NCBI RefSeq assembly: GCF_013181195.1
Contig: NZ_SMZP01000002.1
Coordinates: 62,001-126,000 of the forward strand
Origin: Caulobacter sp. RHG1
GTDB lineage: Bacteria; Pseudomonadota; Alphaproteobacteria; Caulobacterales; Caulobacteraceae
Reading direction: 5' to 3'
Length of the DNA stretch: 64,000 nt
The first letter of the stretch is position 1, and each line of letters starts with the position of its first letter. Below the pieces are notes generated by a model. The model did not search any database. It worked only from the letters and a program-made list of their open reading frames with translations, and was not told the DNA's origin. The translations under genes were made by a program, and so were the position numbers. Positions 54,879-64,000 of this stretch are shown here, one piece after another.

Positions 54879-56099
54879 TCAGACGCGGACGGTCGAGGCG
54901 TCGCCGTGCAGGGTCGGCCAGACGGCGCGCCAGCGGGCCTTCAGGCCGTGCAGGGCGACAAGGGCGAACAGGGCCAGCAGGGCGAAGCCGATGAAGCCGG
55001 ACTGGTAAGAACCGGTCATCTTCTTGGCCAGGCCCAGGGTCGAGGCCAGGTAGAAGCCGCCGATCCCGCCCGTCATGCCGATCAGGCCAGTCATGACGCC
55101 GATCTCCTTGCGGAAGCGCTGTGGAGCCAGCTGGAACACCGCGCCATTGCCTGCGCCCAAGGCCAGCATCGAGAACATCAGCGCCGCCAGGGCAGTCCAG
55201 GCGGTGGGCAGCTGGAAGCTGGCGACCGTCAGGCCCAGGGCGGCCAGGGCGTAGACGATGCTCAGGGTCCGCACGCCGCCGAAGCGGTCGGCCAGGGCCC
55301 CGCCGACCGGGCGGATGAACGAGCCAGCGAACACGCAGGCGGCGGTGAAGAAGCCGGCGACGATCGGGTCCAGGTGATATTCGGAGTTGAAGTACATGGT
55401 CAGCGACGAGGCCAGGCCCACGAAGCCGCCGAAGGTCACGCCATACAGCAGCATCAGCCACCAGGCGTCCGGGACCTTCAGCACGTCCAGATATTCGGCC
55501 AGCTTCTTGGGCGCGGGCTGCTCGGGGGCGTCCTTGGCCAGCAGCATGTAGACCACGAAGGCCACCGCCAGCGGGATGGCGGCCAGGCCGATGACGTTCT
55601 GCCAGCCGAAATGCTTGGCCAGGATCGGCGCGAACAGGGCCGCCAGGGCGGTGCCGGAGTTGCCGGCGCCGGCGATGCCCAGGGCCAGGCCTTGATGCTC
55701 CTGCGGATACCAGCGCGAGGCCAGCGGCAGGGCCACGGCGAACGAGGCGCCAGCGACGCCCAGAACGATGCCCAGGGCCAGAACCTGCTGGTAGTTATGG
55801 ATGCCGACCAGCCAGGCCAGCATCAGGCCCGCCAGCACGATCAGCTGCCCGATCATACCCGTCTTCTTGGGGCCGATGCGATCGACCAGCACGCCATTGA
55901 CCAAGCGCAGCACCGCGCCCGCCAGGACCGGGATGGCGACCATCAGGCCCTTCTGGGCGGGATCCAGGTTGAAGTCCTTGGCGATGGCCACACCCAGCGG
56001 GCCCAGGATCACCCAGACCATGAAGCTGAGATCGAAATACAGGAACGCTGCGAACAGGGTCGGCGCATGGCCGGCCTTCAGGAAGTCGCGGGAGAGCAT
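54879..56099 (-). CDS. Nitrate/nitrite MFS transporter (NarK/NasA type)
   Basis: A 406-residue, 12-helix major facilitator of the nitrate/nitrite porter family. Family traits are LSFMVWVILGPLGVAIAKDF in helix 1 with the substrate-site Arg nearby (VLRLVNGVLVDRIGPKKTG), GVAGASFAVALPLASRWYP, and the glycine-rich signatures GIAGAGNSGTALAALFAP and GNGAVFQLAPQRFRKE. It sits between the sensor nasS and nirB and supplies nitrate to the cytoplasmic reductases. A 219-base leader separates it from nasS. Confidence 0.95.
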   Translation of the reverse strand: MLSRDFLKAGHAPTLFAAFLYFDLSFMVWVILGPLGVAIAKDFNLDPAQKGLMVAIPVLAGAVLRLVNGVLVDRIGPKKTGMIGQLIVLAGLMLAWLVGIHNYQQVLALGIVLGVAGASFAVALPLASRWYPQEHQGLALGIAGAGNSGTALAALFAPILAKHFGWQNVIGLAAIPLAVAFVVYMLLAKDAPEQPAPKKLAEYLDVLKVPDAWWLMLLYGVTFGGFVGLASSLTMYFNSEYHLDPIVAGFFTAACVFAGSFIRPVGGALADRFGGVRTLSIVYALAALGLTVASFQLPTAWTALAALMFSMLALGAGNGAVFQLAPQRFRKEIGVMTGLIGMTGGIGGFYLASTLGLAKKMTGSYQSGFIGFALLALFALVALHGLKARWRAVWPTLHGDASTVRV

Positions 56100-56318
56100 G
56101 TCGGCCTCGACGGGTTGCGTGTCTGCGAGAGCGGAGCGTCATCGCCCCGGACGGTTGACCGCATCCGAGCGGTCCTCTGGCAGCCGCGAACGCCGTTGTC
56201 CGTTGGCCTGGACGTTATGGGAGACCCGATCCGGCGGCGCTGTCACGGGGCCGGGTGCGTGGCGAGGCGGACGAGCGCCAAGACGTATGTTTGCTCAGCA
56301 GACAGGCGCCGATGGCGC
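56100..56318 (-). promoter_or_regulatory. Leader region of nitrate operon, possible NasT target
   Basis: The 219-base gap between nasS and the transporter gene is where NasT-type antiterminators normally act. At its nasS end AGGCGCC-ATC-GGCGCCT forms a hairpin. At 56157-56174 the minus strand folds into a perfect 6-bp stem, GACCGC/GCGGTC, with hexaloop TCGGAT. ANTAR targets need A at loop position 1 and G at position 4; here only G4 fits. The second hairpin of a full motif was not found, so the assignment is tentative. Confidence 0.4.
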
Positions 56319-57311
56319 CTAGGAAGCGTGCAGGGCAGGTTCATCCGCTTGCAAGGACAGGGCCGCATCGCGGTAGAGGTCGGGCCGATAGACGCGATCA
56401 GCCAGGGCTTCCATGTCCCGTCCGGCCTCGAGTTGCCCCCAGCGGACCATCTGCGACAGGAACCACAGGGCGTGCTCGCGCTGCGGCAGGCCAGCTTCGT
56501 CGCGATGGAAGATGATCTCGTGCTCCAGCGCGCGACTTAGCGCTGCGGGATCGACGCCGACGACATCCGGGCGAGCCAGCAGCGCGACGAGCGCGTCGCG
56601 GTTCTGGGGCGCGTCGGCCCAGGCCGCCCCGCGGATCACCGCCCGCAGGCAGGCGCGCAGGTCGTCGGAGCGATGAGCGGCCAAGGCGGCGTTGACGCCC
56701 AGCACCTTGTCAGGACCGGCGGGCCAAATCTGGGACGACACCATCAGGATGCGCCCGACGCCTTGCGCCTCGGCCACCGCGTTCCAGGGCGCGCCGACGC
56801 AGAATCCGTCGATCTCGCCGGCCCGCATCCGCTCGACCATACGAGGCGGCGGAATGACCACCAGCCGCACGTCCTGATCGGGGTCCACCCCTGCACGCAC
56901 CAGCCAGTCGCGCAGCAGGTAGTTGTGCATCGACTGCGGGAAGACGACGGCGAAGGTCAGCAGCCCCTGCCCGCTGGCCCGTCGCGCCGCCACGATCCGG
57001 GCCAGACCCTCACCCGCAGCCCCGACGGCGCCGGCCAGGGCGGTGGACACGGTCACGGCGCTGCCGTTGCGGTTCAGGGCCATCGGGGCCAGCACATCGC
57101 CCTCGGCCGCCAGCGCCATCGGCCCCAGCATGTGGGCGCCGTCCAGCGCGCCCACGGCGACCTTGTCGCGGATCGTCGCCCACGAGGCCTCGCGGACCAG
57201 CTCGACGGCCAGCCCCTCCTCCTCGAAGAAGCCCAGGGCTTGGGCGACGGCCAGCGGCGCGCAGTCGGTCAGCGGGATGAAGCCCAGCCTCAGGTCGGAC
57301 AGGCCGCTCAC
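56319..57311 (-). CDS. nasS: Nitrate sensor NasS (NrtA-like binding protein)
   Basis: A 330-residue protein of the NrtA/CmpA nitrate-binding family without a signal peptide, so it stays in the cytoplasm as expected for NasS. Family parts are LRLGFIPLTDCAPLAVAQAL, VGALDGAHMLGPMALAAEG, VVFPQSMHNYLLRDWLVRAG, GEIDGFCVGAPWNAVAEAQG, and EHEIIFHRDEAGLPQREHAL. NasS holds NasT inactive until nitrate or nitrite binds. It overlaps nasT by four bases, which suits formation of a 1:1 complex. Confidence 0.93.
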   Translation of the reverse strand: MSGLSDLRLGFIPLTDCAPLAVAQALGFFEEEGLAVELVREASWATIRDKVAVGALDGAHMLGPMALAAEGDVLAPMALNRNGSAVTVSTALAGAVGAAGEGLARIVAARRASGQGLLTFAVVFPQSMHNYLLRDWLVRAGVDPDQDVRLVVIPPPRMVERMRAGEIDGFCVGAPWNAVAEAQGVGRILMVSSQIWPAGPDKVLGVNAALAAHRSDDLRACLRAVIRGAAWADAPQNRDALVALLARPDVVGVDPAALSRALEHEIIFHRDEAGLPQREHALWFLSQMVRWGQLEAGRDMEALADRVYRPDLYRDAALSLQADEPALHAS

Positions 57312-57880
57312 GGGGCCTCGCCCTTCAGCACGCCCGCGAAGGCCAGGAGATCAGCGGCCACCGAACCGATCGGCTTGCCACGGTCCATGGCCAGCTTGCG
57401 CAGCAGACGATAGGCGCCGTCCTCGTCCAGACCGCGCTCGCGCATCAGCAGGCCCTTGGCGCGCTCGACGGTCTTGCGCGATTCCAGGTCGGCCTTGGCT
57501 TTCGCGAGATCGCCGCGCAGCTGCTGGGTCAGGGCGAAGCGACTCATGGCCACGTCCAGAATCGAGCGCACACGGCCTGGCGCCAGGCCGTCGACGACAT
57601 AGGCCGCGACCCCGGCGCGCACCGCCTGCTCGGCCAAGCCCGGCTCGGAACGGTCGACGAACATGACGACAGGGCGGCCGCTTCCGCTTTCCTTGAGGCT
57701 GTCGAGCGTGTCGCGATCGGGACTTTCGGCGGCGATCACCACCACGTCGGGCGCGAAGGCCAGGACCTCAGCCTCGTCATAGACGGCCGAGCGACGCACC
57801 TCCAGCGGCTGCACGCCCTCAAGGCCTTGAGCCACGAGCGCCGCGCGGGCGGTATCAGGATCGATCACGAGCACTCGCAT
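57308..57880 (-). CDS. nasT: Antiterminator NasT (ANTAR domain)
   Basis: A 190-residue RNA-binding regulator. The N-terminal half is a receiver-like domain, and the C-terminal ANTAR domain (about residues 130-185) reads SRKTVERAKGLLMRERGLDE, DGAYRLLRKLAMDRGKPIG. The usual phospho-acceptor region reads DVVVIAAESPDRD, with Ala where an Asp is expected, in keeping with NasT being controlled by NasS binding rather than phosphorylation. The start is the ATG at 57880; the open frame continues upstream without support. It is the first gene of the nitrate unit. Confidence 0.93.
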   Translation of the reverse strand: MRVLVIDPDTARAALVAQGLEGVQPLEVRRSAVYDEAEVLAFAPDVVVIAAESPDRDTLDSLKESGSGRPVVMFVDRSEPGLAEQAVRAGVAAYVVDGLAPGRVRSILDVAMSRFALTQQLRGDLAKAKADLESRKTVERAKGLLMRERGLDEDGAYRLLRKLAMDRGKPIGSVAADLLAFAGVLKGEAP

Positions 57881-58047
57881 CGTCTCGTACCTACGCAGCG
57901 CGCGGCGCGGAGGCAGCCAATTCTCCCGGTCCGACGGCAAGCGACAGCGATTGCCTGAAAACCAGGCGCCGACGATCAAGGCGCAGGCAGAGACACGCGG
58001 AGCCGGAACGTGCAAGATCGGCGTTCGCTCTTGCGCTGTCCTCGGCT

Positions 58048-58069
58048 CGCGCGCCAACCTCGGCGCGCG
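58048..58069. repeat. 8-bp GC hairpin in nasT/DUF4126 divergent region
   Basis: CGCGCGCC (58048-58055) and GGCGCGCG (58062-58069) pair perfectly around a 6-nt loop. It lies 20 bases before the DUF4126 start codon. It could be an operator or a leader hairpin; no T-run accompanies it. Confidence 0.4.
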
Positions 58070-58088
58070 CCTTGCAGCGGAGTCGCTC

Positions 58089-58553
58089 ATGACCCTCTAT
58101 CTGTTCGCCCTGTTGATCGGCGTGGTCGCCGGCCTTCGCGCCATGACAGCCCCCGCCGCCGTCGCCTGGGGCGCGCACCTGGGCTGGCTGGCGCTGGCGG
58201 GGCTGCCTCTGGCCTGGCTGGGCGGGACGGTCGCCCTCGTCGCCTTCACCCTGCTGGCGGCGCTGGAGCTGTTCGCTGACCAGCATCCCAAGACACCGAG
58301 CCGCAAGGTTCCGCATCAGTTCGGGACCCGCATCCTGACCGGCGCCTTCAGCGGCGCGGCCCTGATGATGCCCAGCGGCCATTGGCTGCGCGGCGCAGTG
58401 ATCGGCGCAGCCGGGGCTGTGCTTGGCACGCTGGGCGGCGCAGAGGCCCGCGCCAGACTGGCCGCCAGGTTCGGCAAGGACCTGCCCGCCGCATTGATCG
58501 AGGACGCCGTGGCGGTGATCGCCGGCCTCGCCATCGTCGCGGCCGCCTACTGA
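58089..58553 (+). CDS. DUF4126 inner-membrane protein
   Basis: A 154-residue membrane protein of unknown function. It begins TLYLFALLIGVVAGLRAMTA, followed by ALELFADQHPKTPSRKVPHQ and RILTGAFSGAALMM, as in DUF4126 proteins. About four membrane helices are present. I start it at the ATG at 58089; the longer frame crosses the regulatory gap. Its TGA overlaps the ATG of the flavoprotein gene by one base, so the two are coexpressed. Confidence 0.85.
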   Translation: MTLYLFALLIGVVAGLRAMTAPAAVAWGAHLGWLALAGLPLAWLGGTVALVAFTLLAALELFADQHPKTPSRKVPHQFGTRILTGAFSGAALMMPSGHWLRGAVIGAAGAVLGTLGGAEARARLAARFGKDLPAALIEDAVAVIAGLAIVAAAY

Positions 58554-59926
58554 TGCAGAGCTTCGACGCCATCATCGTCGGCGCCGGCCAGGCCGGTCCC
58601 GCCCTGGCCGGGCGTCTCAGCGACGCCGGCTGGCGCGTGGCGCTGGTCGAGCGCAAGGACTTCGGCGGCACCTGCGTCAACACAGGCTGCATGCCGACCA
58701 AGACCTTGGTGGCCAGCGCCTACGCCGCCCACCTGGCCCGTCGCGCCGCAGACTACGGCGTCACCCTGCAGGGTGAGGTCGGTGTCGACATGAGACGGGT
58801 TCATGAGCGCCAGCAGACCGTGGTCCACAACGCCCGCGGCAATGTCGAAAAGTGGCTGCGCGGCATGAAGGGCTGCACCGTCTTTCAGGGCCACGCCCGG
58901 TTTGAGGACGCCACGACGATCCGCGTCGGCGACGACGTGCTGACCGCGCCGAAAATCTTCCTCAATGTCGGCGGCCGCGCCAACGTGCCGGACATGCCGG
59001 GCGTCGAGGACATCGCCTATCTGACCAATGTCGGCATGATGCAGCTGGAGACCCTGCCCGAGCACCTGGTGATCGTCGGCGGCAGCTATATCGGGCTGGA
59101 ATTCGCCCAGATGTTCCGCCGCTTCGGCAGCCAGGTGACCATCGTCGAGATGGGTCCGCGCCTGATCGGTCGGGAGGATCCGGAAGTGTCCGACGCCATC
59201 CGCGAGATCCTGGAGGCCGAGGGTGTCGCCGTGCGCCTCAATTCGGAGTGCATCAGCTTCGCCCCTGCCGATGGCGGCGTGTGCGTCCATGTCACTTGCG
59301 AAGACGGCGCGCCGCAGGTCACTGGCACCCACGTGCTGCTGGCGGTGGGGCGCAAGCCCAATACTGACGACCTGAACCTGGCCGCAGCCGGGGTCGAGAT
59401 CGACAAGCGCGGCTACGTCACCGTCGACGACCAGCTGCGCACCAATGTCCCGGGGATCTGGGCGCTGGGCGACTGCAACGGCAAGGGCGCCTTCACCCAC
59501 ACGGCCTACAACGACTTCGAGATCGTCGCAGCCAACCTGCTGGACAACGACTCGCGCAAGGTCAGCGACCGCATCACCTGCTACGGGCTGTTTATCGATC
59601 CGCCCCTGGGGCGTGTGGGCATGACCGAAACGGAAGCGAAAGCCACCGGCCGCAAGCTGCTGATCGGTCAGCGCCCGATGACCCGCGTCGGTCGCGCCGT
59701 CGAAAAGGGCGAGACCCAGGGCTTCATGAAGGTGGTAGTCGACGCCGAGACGAAGGAAATTCTCGGCGCGGCGATCCTGGGCTTGAATGGCGACGAGGCG
59801 ATCCACGGCATGATCGACCTGATGTACGCCAAGGCGCCCTACACCGTGATCCAGCGGGCCGTGCACATCCATCCGACGGTGTCGGAGCTGATTCCGACGA
59901 TGCTGGGCGAACTGAAGCCGCTTTAG
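58553..59926 (+). CDS. Pyridine nucleotide-disulfide oxidoreductase (mercuric-reductase-like)
   Basis: A 457-residue class I flavoprotein of the lipoamide dehydrogenase/mercuric reductase family. FAD motif: DAIIVGAGQAGPALAGRLSD. Redox disulfide: FGGTCVNTGCMPTKTLVASA, with CVNTGC. NAD(P) motif: LVIVGGSYIGLEFAQMFRRF. Second FAD motif: GIWALGDCNGKGAFTHTAYN. The dimerisation domain ends HIHPTVSELIPTMLGELKPL, which keeps the catalytic His. It lacks an N-terminal HMA domain and a C-terminal Cys pair, so mercury reduction is unlikely. The natural substrate is unknown. Confidence 0.9.
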   Translation: MQSFDAIIVGAGQAGPALAGRLSDAGWRVALVERKDFGGTCVNTGCMPTKTLVASAYAAHLARRAADYGVTLQGEVGVDMRRVHERQQTVVHNARGNVEKWLRGMKGCTVFQGHARFEDATTIRVGDDVLTAPKIFLNVGGRANVPDMPGVEDIAYLTNVGMMQLETLPEHLVIVGGSYIGLEFAQMFRRFGSQVTIVEMGPRLIGREDPEVSDAIREILEAEGVAVRLNSECISFAPADGGVCVHVTCEDGAPQVTGTHVLLAVGRKPNTDDLNLAAAGVEIDKRGYVTVDDQLRTNVPGIWALGDCNGKGAFTHTAYNDFEIVAANLLDNDSRKVSDRITCYGLFIDPPLGRVGMTETEAKATGRKLLIGQRPMTRVGRAVEKGETQGFMKVVVDAETKEILGAAILGLNGDEAIHGMIDLMYAKAPYTVIQRAVHIHPTVSELIPTMLGELKPL

Positions 59927-60060
59927 ATTTTCAGATTTTCGCCGTCTCGCTATCAGATGAAATCGAAACTGTTTCGATTGCGATAGCCCGACGCGCCCCC
60001 AGATAGCTGCCCAGACGCCGACGGAGGGTCGGCGCCCCTCTCCAAAGGGACGAGCTATCC

Positions 60061-61137
<1,077 letters not shown>

Positions 61138-61157
61138 CCCGAAACCCGCGGCGGCCG

Positions 61158-62801
61158 TCAGGCCGTCGCGGGGATCAACCCCTCGGCGACGTAGGCCTGC
61201 GCCACCGCCTCGGCGACCTTGATGCCGTCCACGGCGGCCGAGAGAATGCCGCCGGCATAGCCTGCGCCCTCGCCGGCCGGGAACAGGCCGGCGGTATTGA
61301 GGCTCTGGAAGTCCTTGCCGCGCGTGATGCGGATGGGCGAGGACGTCCGCGTCTCGACCCCGGTCAGCAGCACGTCGGGATGGTCGTAACCGGCGATCTG
61401 GCGGCCGAACACCGGCAGGGCCTCGCGCATCGCCTCGATCACGAAGTCCGGCAGGCAGGCCGAGAGATCCGTGAGCGTTACACCCGGCTTATAGGACGGC
61501 GCGACCTCGCCCAGCTCCGTCGAGGGCCGGCCGGCCATGAAGTCACCGACCGTCTGCCCCGGGGCCTGGTAGGTCGAGCCGCCCGCCACATAGGCCAGGC
61601 TCTCCCACTTGCGCTGGAACTCGATGCCTGCCAGCGGATGGCCGGGATAGTCGCGCTCGGGATCGATGCCGACCACGAAACCGGAGTTGGCGTTGCGCTC
61701 GTTGCGCGAATACTGGCTCATGCCATTGGTCACCACGCGCCCCGGCTCGGAGGTCGCCGCCACCACCGTGCCGCCTGGGCACATGCAGAAGCTGTAGACC
61801 GTGCGGCCGTTCTTGCAGTGGTGCGACAGGCTGTAGTCGGCCGCGCCCAGGTCGGGATGCCCAGCGCAGGTCCCGAACCGGGCCTTGTCCATCCACGACT
61901 GCGGATGCTCGATGCGCACGCCGATCGAGAACGGCTTGGCCTCGATATGGACGCCGCGCTCGTACAGCACCTCGAAAGTATCGCGGGCGCTGTGGCCCAG
62001 GGCCATGACCACATGCTCGGTCGGCAGGTAATCCTGGCCGGCGATGCGCAGGCCCTTCAGCCGGCGCGAGCCATCGGCGGCGACTTCGATGTCGAAGTCC
62101 TCGACCCGATGCTGCCAGCGATACTCGCCGCCCAGGCTTTCGATCAGCGCCCGCATCTGCTCGACCATGTGCACCAGGCGGAAGGTGCCGATGTGCGGGT
62201 GAGCTTCGGTCAGGATCTCCTCGGGCGCGCCGGCCGCGACGAACTCCTCCAGCACCTTGCGGCCCAGAAAGCGCGGATCCTTGATCTGGCTGTAGAGCTT
62301 GCCGTCCGAGAAGGTGCCTGCCCCGCCCTCGCCGAACTGGACGTTGGATTCCGGGTTCAGTTCGCTCTTGCGCCACAGGCCCCAGGTATCCTTGGTTCGC
62401 TCGCGCACCACCTTGCCGCGGTCGACGATGATCGGCTTCAGGCCCATCTGCGCCAGGATCAGGCCGGCGAACAGGCCGCAGGGGCCGGCGCCGATCACCA
62501 CTGGACGCGGGCCATCGAAGCCTTCCGGGGCCTTGGCCACGAACTTGTAGTCGGTATGGGAGCGGACGCGGACGTGATGGTCGCCCTTGAACCGCTCCAG
62601 CACGGCAACCTCGTCGCGCAGTTCGACGTCGACCGAATAGACCATCAGGATCGCCGCCTTGCGCCGCGCGTCGTGGGCGCGGCGGGCGACCACATAGCTC
62701 ACCAAGTCCTCGGGCTTGATCCCGAGACGCTCGACAATGGCGGGTGCCATGGCCTCCGGCGCGTGGCCGAGGGGCAGCTTCAGTTCCGAAATACGCAGCA
62801 T
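61158..62801 (-). CDS. FAD-dependent dehydrogenase (COG2509 type)
   Basis: A 547-residue flavoprotein. A small N-terminal ferredoxin-like domain (LRISELKLPLGHAPEAM, then a VSYVVARRAHDARRKAAILM core) precedes the FAD domain RPVVIGAGPCGLFAGLILAQ. Further family parts are NVQFGEGGAGTFSDGKLYSQ, HPHIGTFRLVHMVEQMR, SFCMCPGGTVVAATSEPGRV and GLFPAGEGAGYAGGILSAAV. These widespread proteins have no settled function. It is convergent with the OYE gene and ends 20 bases from it. Confidence 0.9.
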   Translation of the reverse strand: MLRISELKLPLGHAPEAMAPAIVERLGIKPEDLVSYVVARRAHDARRKAAILMVYSVDVELRDEVAVLERFKGDHHVRVRSHTDYKFVAKAPEGFDGPRPVVIGAGPCGLFAGLILAQMGLKPIIVDRGKVVRERTKDTWGLWRKSELNPESNVQFGEGGAGTFSDGKLYSQIKDPRFLGRKVLEEFVAAGAPEEILTEAHPHIGTFRLVHMVEQMRALIESLGGEYRWQHRVEDFDIEVAADGSRRLKGLRIAGQDYLPTEHVVMALGHSARDTFEVLYERGVHIEAKPFSIGVRIEHPQSWMDKARFGTCAGHPDLGAADYSLSHHCKNGRTVYSFCMCPGGTVVAATSEPGRVVTNGMSQYSRNERNANSGFVVGIDPERDYPGHPLAGIEFQRKWESLAYVAGGSTYQAPGQTVGDFMAGRPSTELGEVAPSYKPGVTLTDLSACLPDFVIEAMREALPVFGRQIAGYDHPDVLLTGVETRTSSPIRITRGKDFQSLNTAGLFPAGEGAGYAGGILSAAVDGIKVAEAVAQAYVAEGLIPATA

Positions 62802-62834
62802 GCTGCGGCTCTTAGCCGGAAGCGGGCCTTCGCG

Positions 62835-64000
62835 CTACGCCTTCGGGTAGCCGCCGACCTCCTGCTCGTCGTCGATCACCTTGCCCGTGCCGGCCTTGAC
62901 CTGCGCGACGATGCGGCGGTCGACAGCGTCGCGGTCCCAGGGCCGCGCGCCGGCGTTGGCCAGCACATGCCCCTGCACCTGGCTGGAGGGCTTCAGCTTC
63001 AGGCCCTCCGGCCAGAACGGCGGCTTGCTCAGCAGCTTGATCTTCGGGAACGGGGTCGTGTTCAGGATCCGCACCGGCGGCATCTGCGTCCCGTTGGCAT
63101 AGTGGGCCGGGTTGTCAAAGGCGTAGAGTTCCAGATCCCCCTGCCCCTCGACGATCAGGAACGGCAGGTCGGGCCGGGTGGAGGCCCCGCCCTTCACGAC
63201 ATTGCCGGCGATGGCCAGTTGGCCCACCCGCCATTCGTGGCCCACCCACTCCGGCGCGTTCAGGGCGTAGTGCATGCAGCGCGTGCCGGGGTCGTAGATC
63301 AGGTTGTTCACCGTCACCGCCTCGACGCCGCCCTTGAACAGCTGGTTGCGCTCCAGATTGTGAGCATAGAGGTTGCCGACGATCAGCACCTCGTAGGCGT
63401 TGTCGTGGATCAGACTACCCTTGGAGTGCTCGCCCTTCACGTGACTGGCGTGCGACAGGCCCTCGGCGACGATGTTGTTGCTGAAGGTGATGCGATGCGA
63501 GGTCCCGTCGCGCCACTTGGCCGGATCCTCGCCGCCCTCGAAGCGCGGACCGGAGGCAGACAGGTTCTCGTCGGTGGCCCAGCTGACCGAGCAGTGATCG
63601 ACGATGACGTCATGGGCCTTCCAGCAGGTGATGCCGTCGACCTCCCAGCCGCTTTTGCTGGGCTCGCCATCGCGGCCCGCCCGCACGCGGATATGGCGCA
63701 CGAAGATGTCGTGGCTCTGGAGCTCAAGACTGCCCCGGATCAGGGTGATGCCCGGAGACGGCGCGGTCTCGCCGGCGACGGTCAGGAAGGGCTCAGTGAC
63801 CCGAATGCTCTTGCGGGCCAGATCGATGACCCCGCCGACCTCGAACACCACGGTGCGCGGCCCCTTGGCGGTCAGAGCCTCGCGCAAGGAGCCAGGACCA
63901 CCGCTCGCGAGTGTGGTGACCTTGATCACCCTGCCGCCATCGCCGCCGGGCGTCTTGCCGGCCCAGCCCAGGCGCTCGAAAACCGGCTTGCGGGGCGCGG
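62835..64000 (-). CDS. Pectate-lyase-like right-handed beta-helix protein (5' end outside window)
   Basis: The visible 388 codons run out of the window at base 64000. The N-terminal visible part reads GGDGGRVIKVTTLASGGPGS, then LREALTAKGPRTVVFEVGGV, matching the pectate lyase start with its GG(R)GG...GPGSLR signature. Stacked beta-helix coils follow: ILIRGSLELQSHDIFVRHIR-type turns, VIVDHCSVSWATDENLSASG and RITFSNNIVAEGLSHASHVK. The vWiDH-like catalytic region is VIVDHCSVSW. A signal peptide would lie outside the window. Probable extracellular polygalacturonate lyase; the precise substrate is uncertain. An internal GTG at 63929 is not the true start. Confidence 0.85.
   Translation of the reverse strand, partial: APRKPVFERLGWAGKTPGGDGGRVIKVTTLASGGPGSLREALTAKGPRTVVFEVGGVIDLARKSIRVTEPFLTVAGETAPSPGITLIRGSLELQSHDIFVRHIRVRAGRDGEPSKSGWEVDGITCWKAHDVIVDHCSVSWATDENLSASGPRFEGGEDPAKWRDGTSHRITFSNNIVAEGLSHASHVKGEHSKGSLIHDNAYEVLIVGNLYAHNLERNQLFKGGVEAVTVNNLIYDPGTRCMHYALNAPEWVGHEWRVGQLAIAGNVVKGGASTRPDLPFLIVEGQGDLELYAFDNPAHYANGTQMPPVRILNTTPFPKIKLLSKPPFWPEGLKLKPSSQVQGHVLANAGARPWDRDAVDRRIVAQVKAGTGKVIDDEQEVGGYPKA

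Noticed and set aside
58553-59926. Mercuric reductase assignment for the flavoprotein
   Set aside because: It lacks the N-terminal metal-binding domain and the C-terminal cysteine pair, and no mer genes are nearby.

Overview
The window is GC-rich, densely coded alphaproteobacterial chromosome and most probably comes from a Caulobacter species. The main evidence is the flagellin block at about 7.4-18.6 kb: two 273-residue flagellins, a divergent third flagellin, FlaG, FlaF, FlbT, a TPR glycosyltransferase of the FlmG type, pseudaminic-acid-type sugar genes and sigma-54 -24/-12 promoters. An alphaproteobacterial SOS box before ssb and a near-consensus CtrA site before flmG fit the same group. 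I saw no rRNA, tRNA, CRISPR array, insertion sequence or phage gene.

Layout. 1-7.3 kb: 3'-truncated pyruvate phosphate dikinase, a GNAT enzyme and a LysR regulator that converge on one hairpin, a small membrane protein with a bestrophin-type channel, ssb, and two envelope proteins sharing a cysteine module. 7.4-18.6 kb: flagellar filament and glycosylation locus, including a 953-residue protein that looks like a secreted axial protein carrying a beta-propeller. 18.7-26.6 kb: MoxR ATPase, lipoprotein, universal stress protein, HD phosphohydrolase plus Nudix-type NAD regulator, HAD phosphatase, fatty acid hydroxylase family protein and an outer membrane barrel. 26.8-36.8 kb: FabH-like synthase, a complete polar amino acid (probably cystine) ABC transporter, a possible GIY-YIG miniprotein, RecG, DUF808, and a phosphotransferase/DUF6285 pair. 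36.9-42.7 kb: thiolase with an HMG-CoA-synthase-like/DUF35 fusion, a frameshifted FAD monooxygenase, and the LPS core genes hldD and kdsA. 42.8-48.6 kb: photolyase, then sulfur amino acid genes (cysteine synthase, mercaptopyruvate sulfurtransferase, cystathionine beta-lyase) and an orphan solute-binding protein. 48.6-57.9 kb: a whole assimilatory nitrate operon, nasT-nasS-transporter-nirB-nirD-nasA-cobA. 58-64 kb: DUF4126, flavin oxidoreductases, Old Yellow Enzyme, and a pectate-lyase-like protein cut by the window end.

How parts work together. In the flagellar block, sigma-54 promoters drive the flagellins. FlaF and FlbT control flagellin translation and export, FlmG attaches a nonulosonic sugar, and the neighbouring cytidylyltransferase and PseH-like acetyltransferases supply that sugar. 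Both main flagellin leaders can fold over their Shine-Dalgarno sequence, a plausible substrate for FlbT. In the nitrate operon, NasS senses nitrate, NasT is an RNA-binding antiterminator, the transporter imports nitrate, NasA and NirBD reduce it to ammonium, and CobA starts siroheme synthesis for NirB. Most same-strand neighbours overlap by 1-4 bases, indicating translational coupling.
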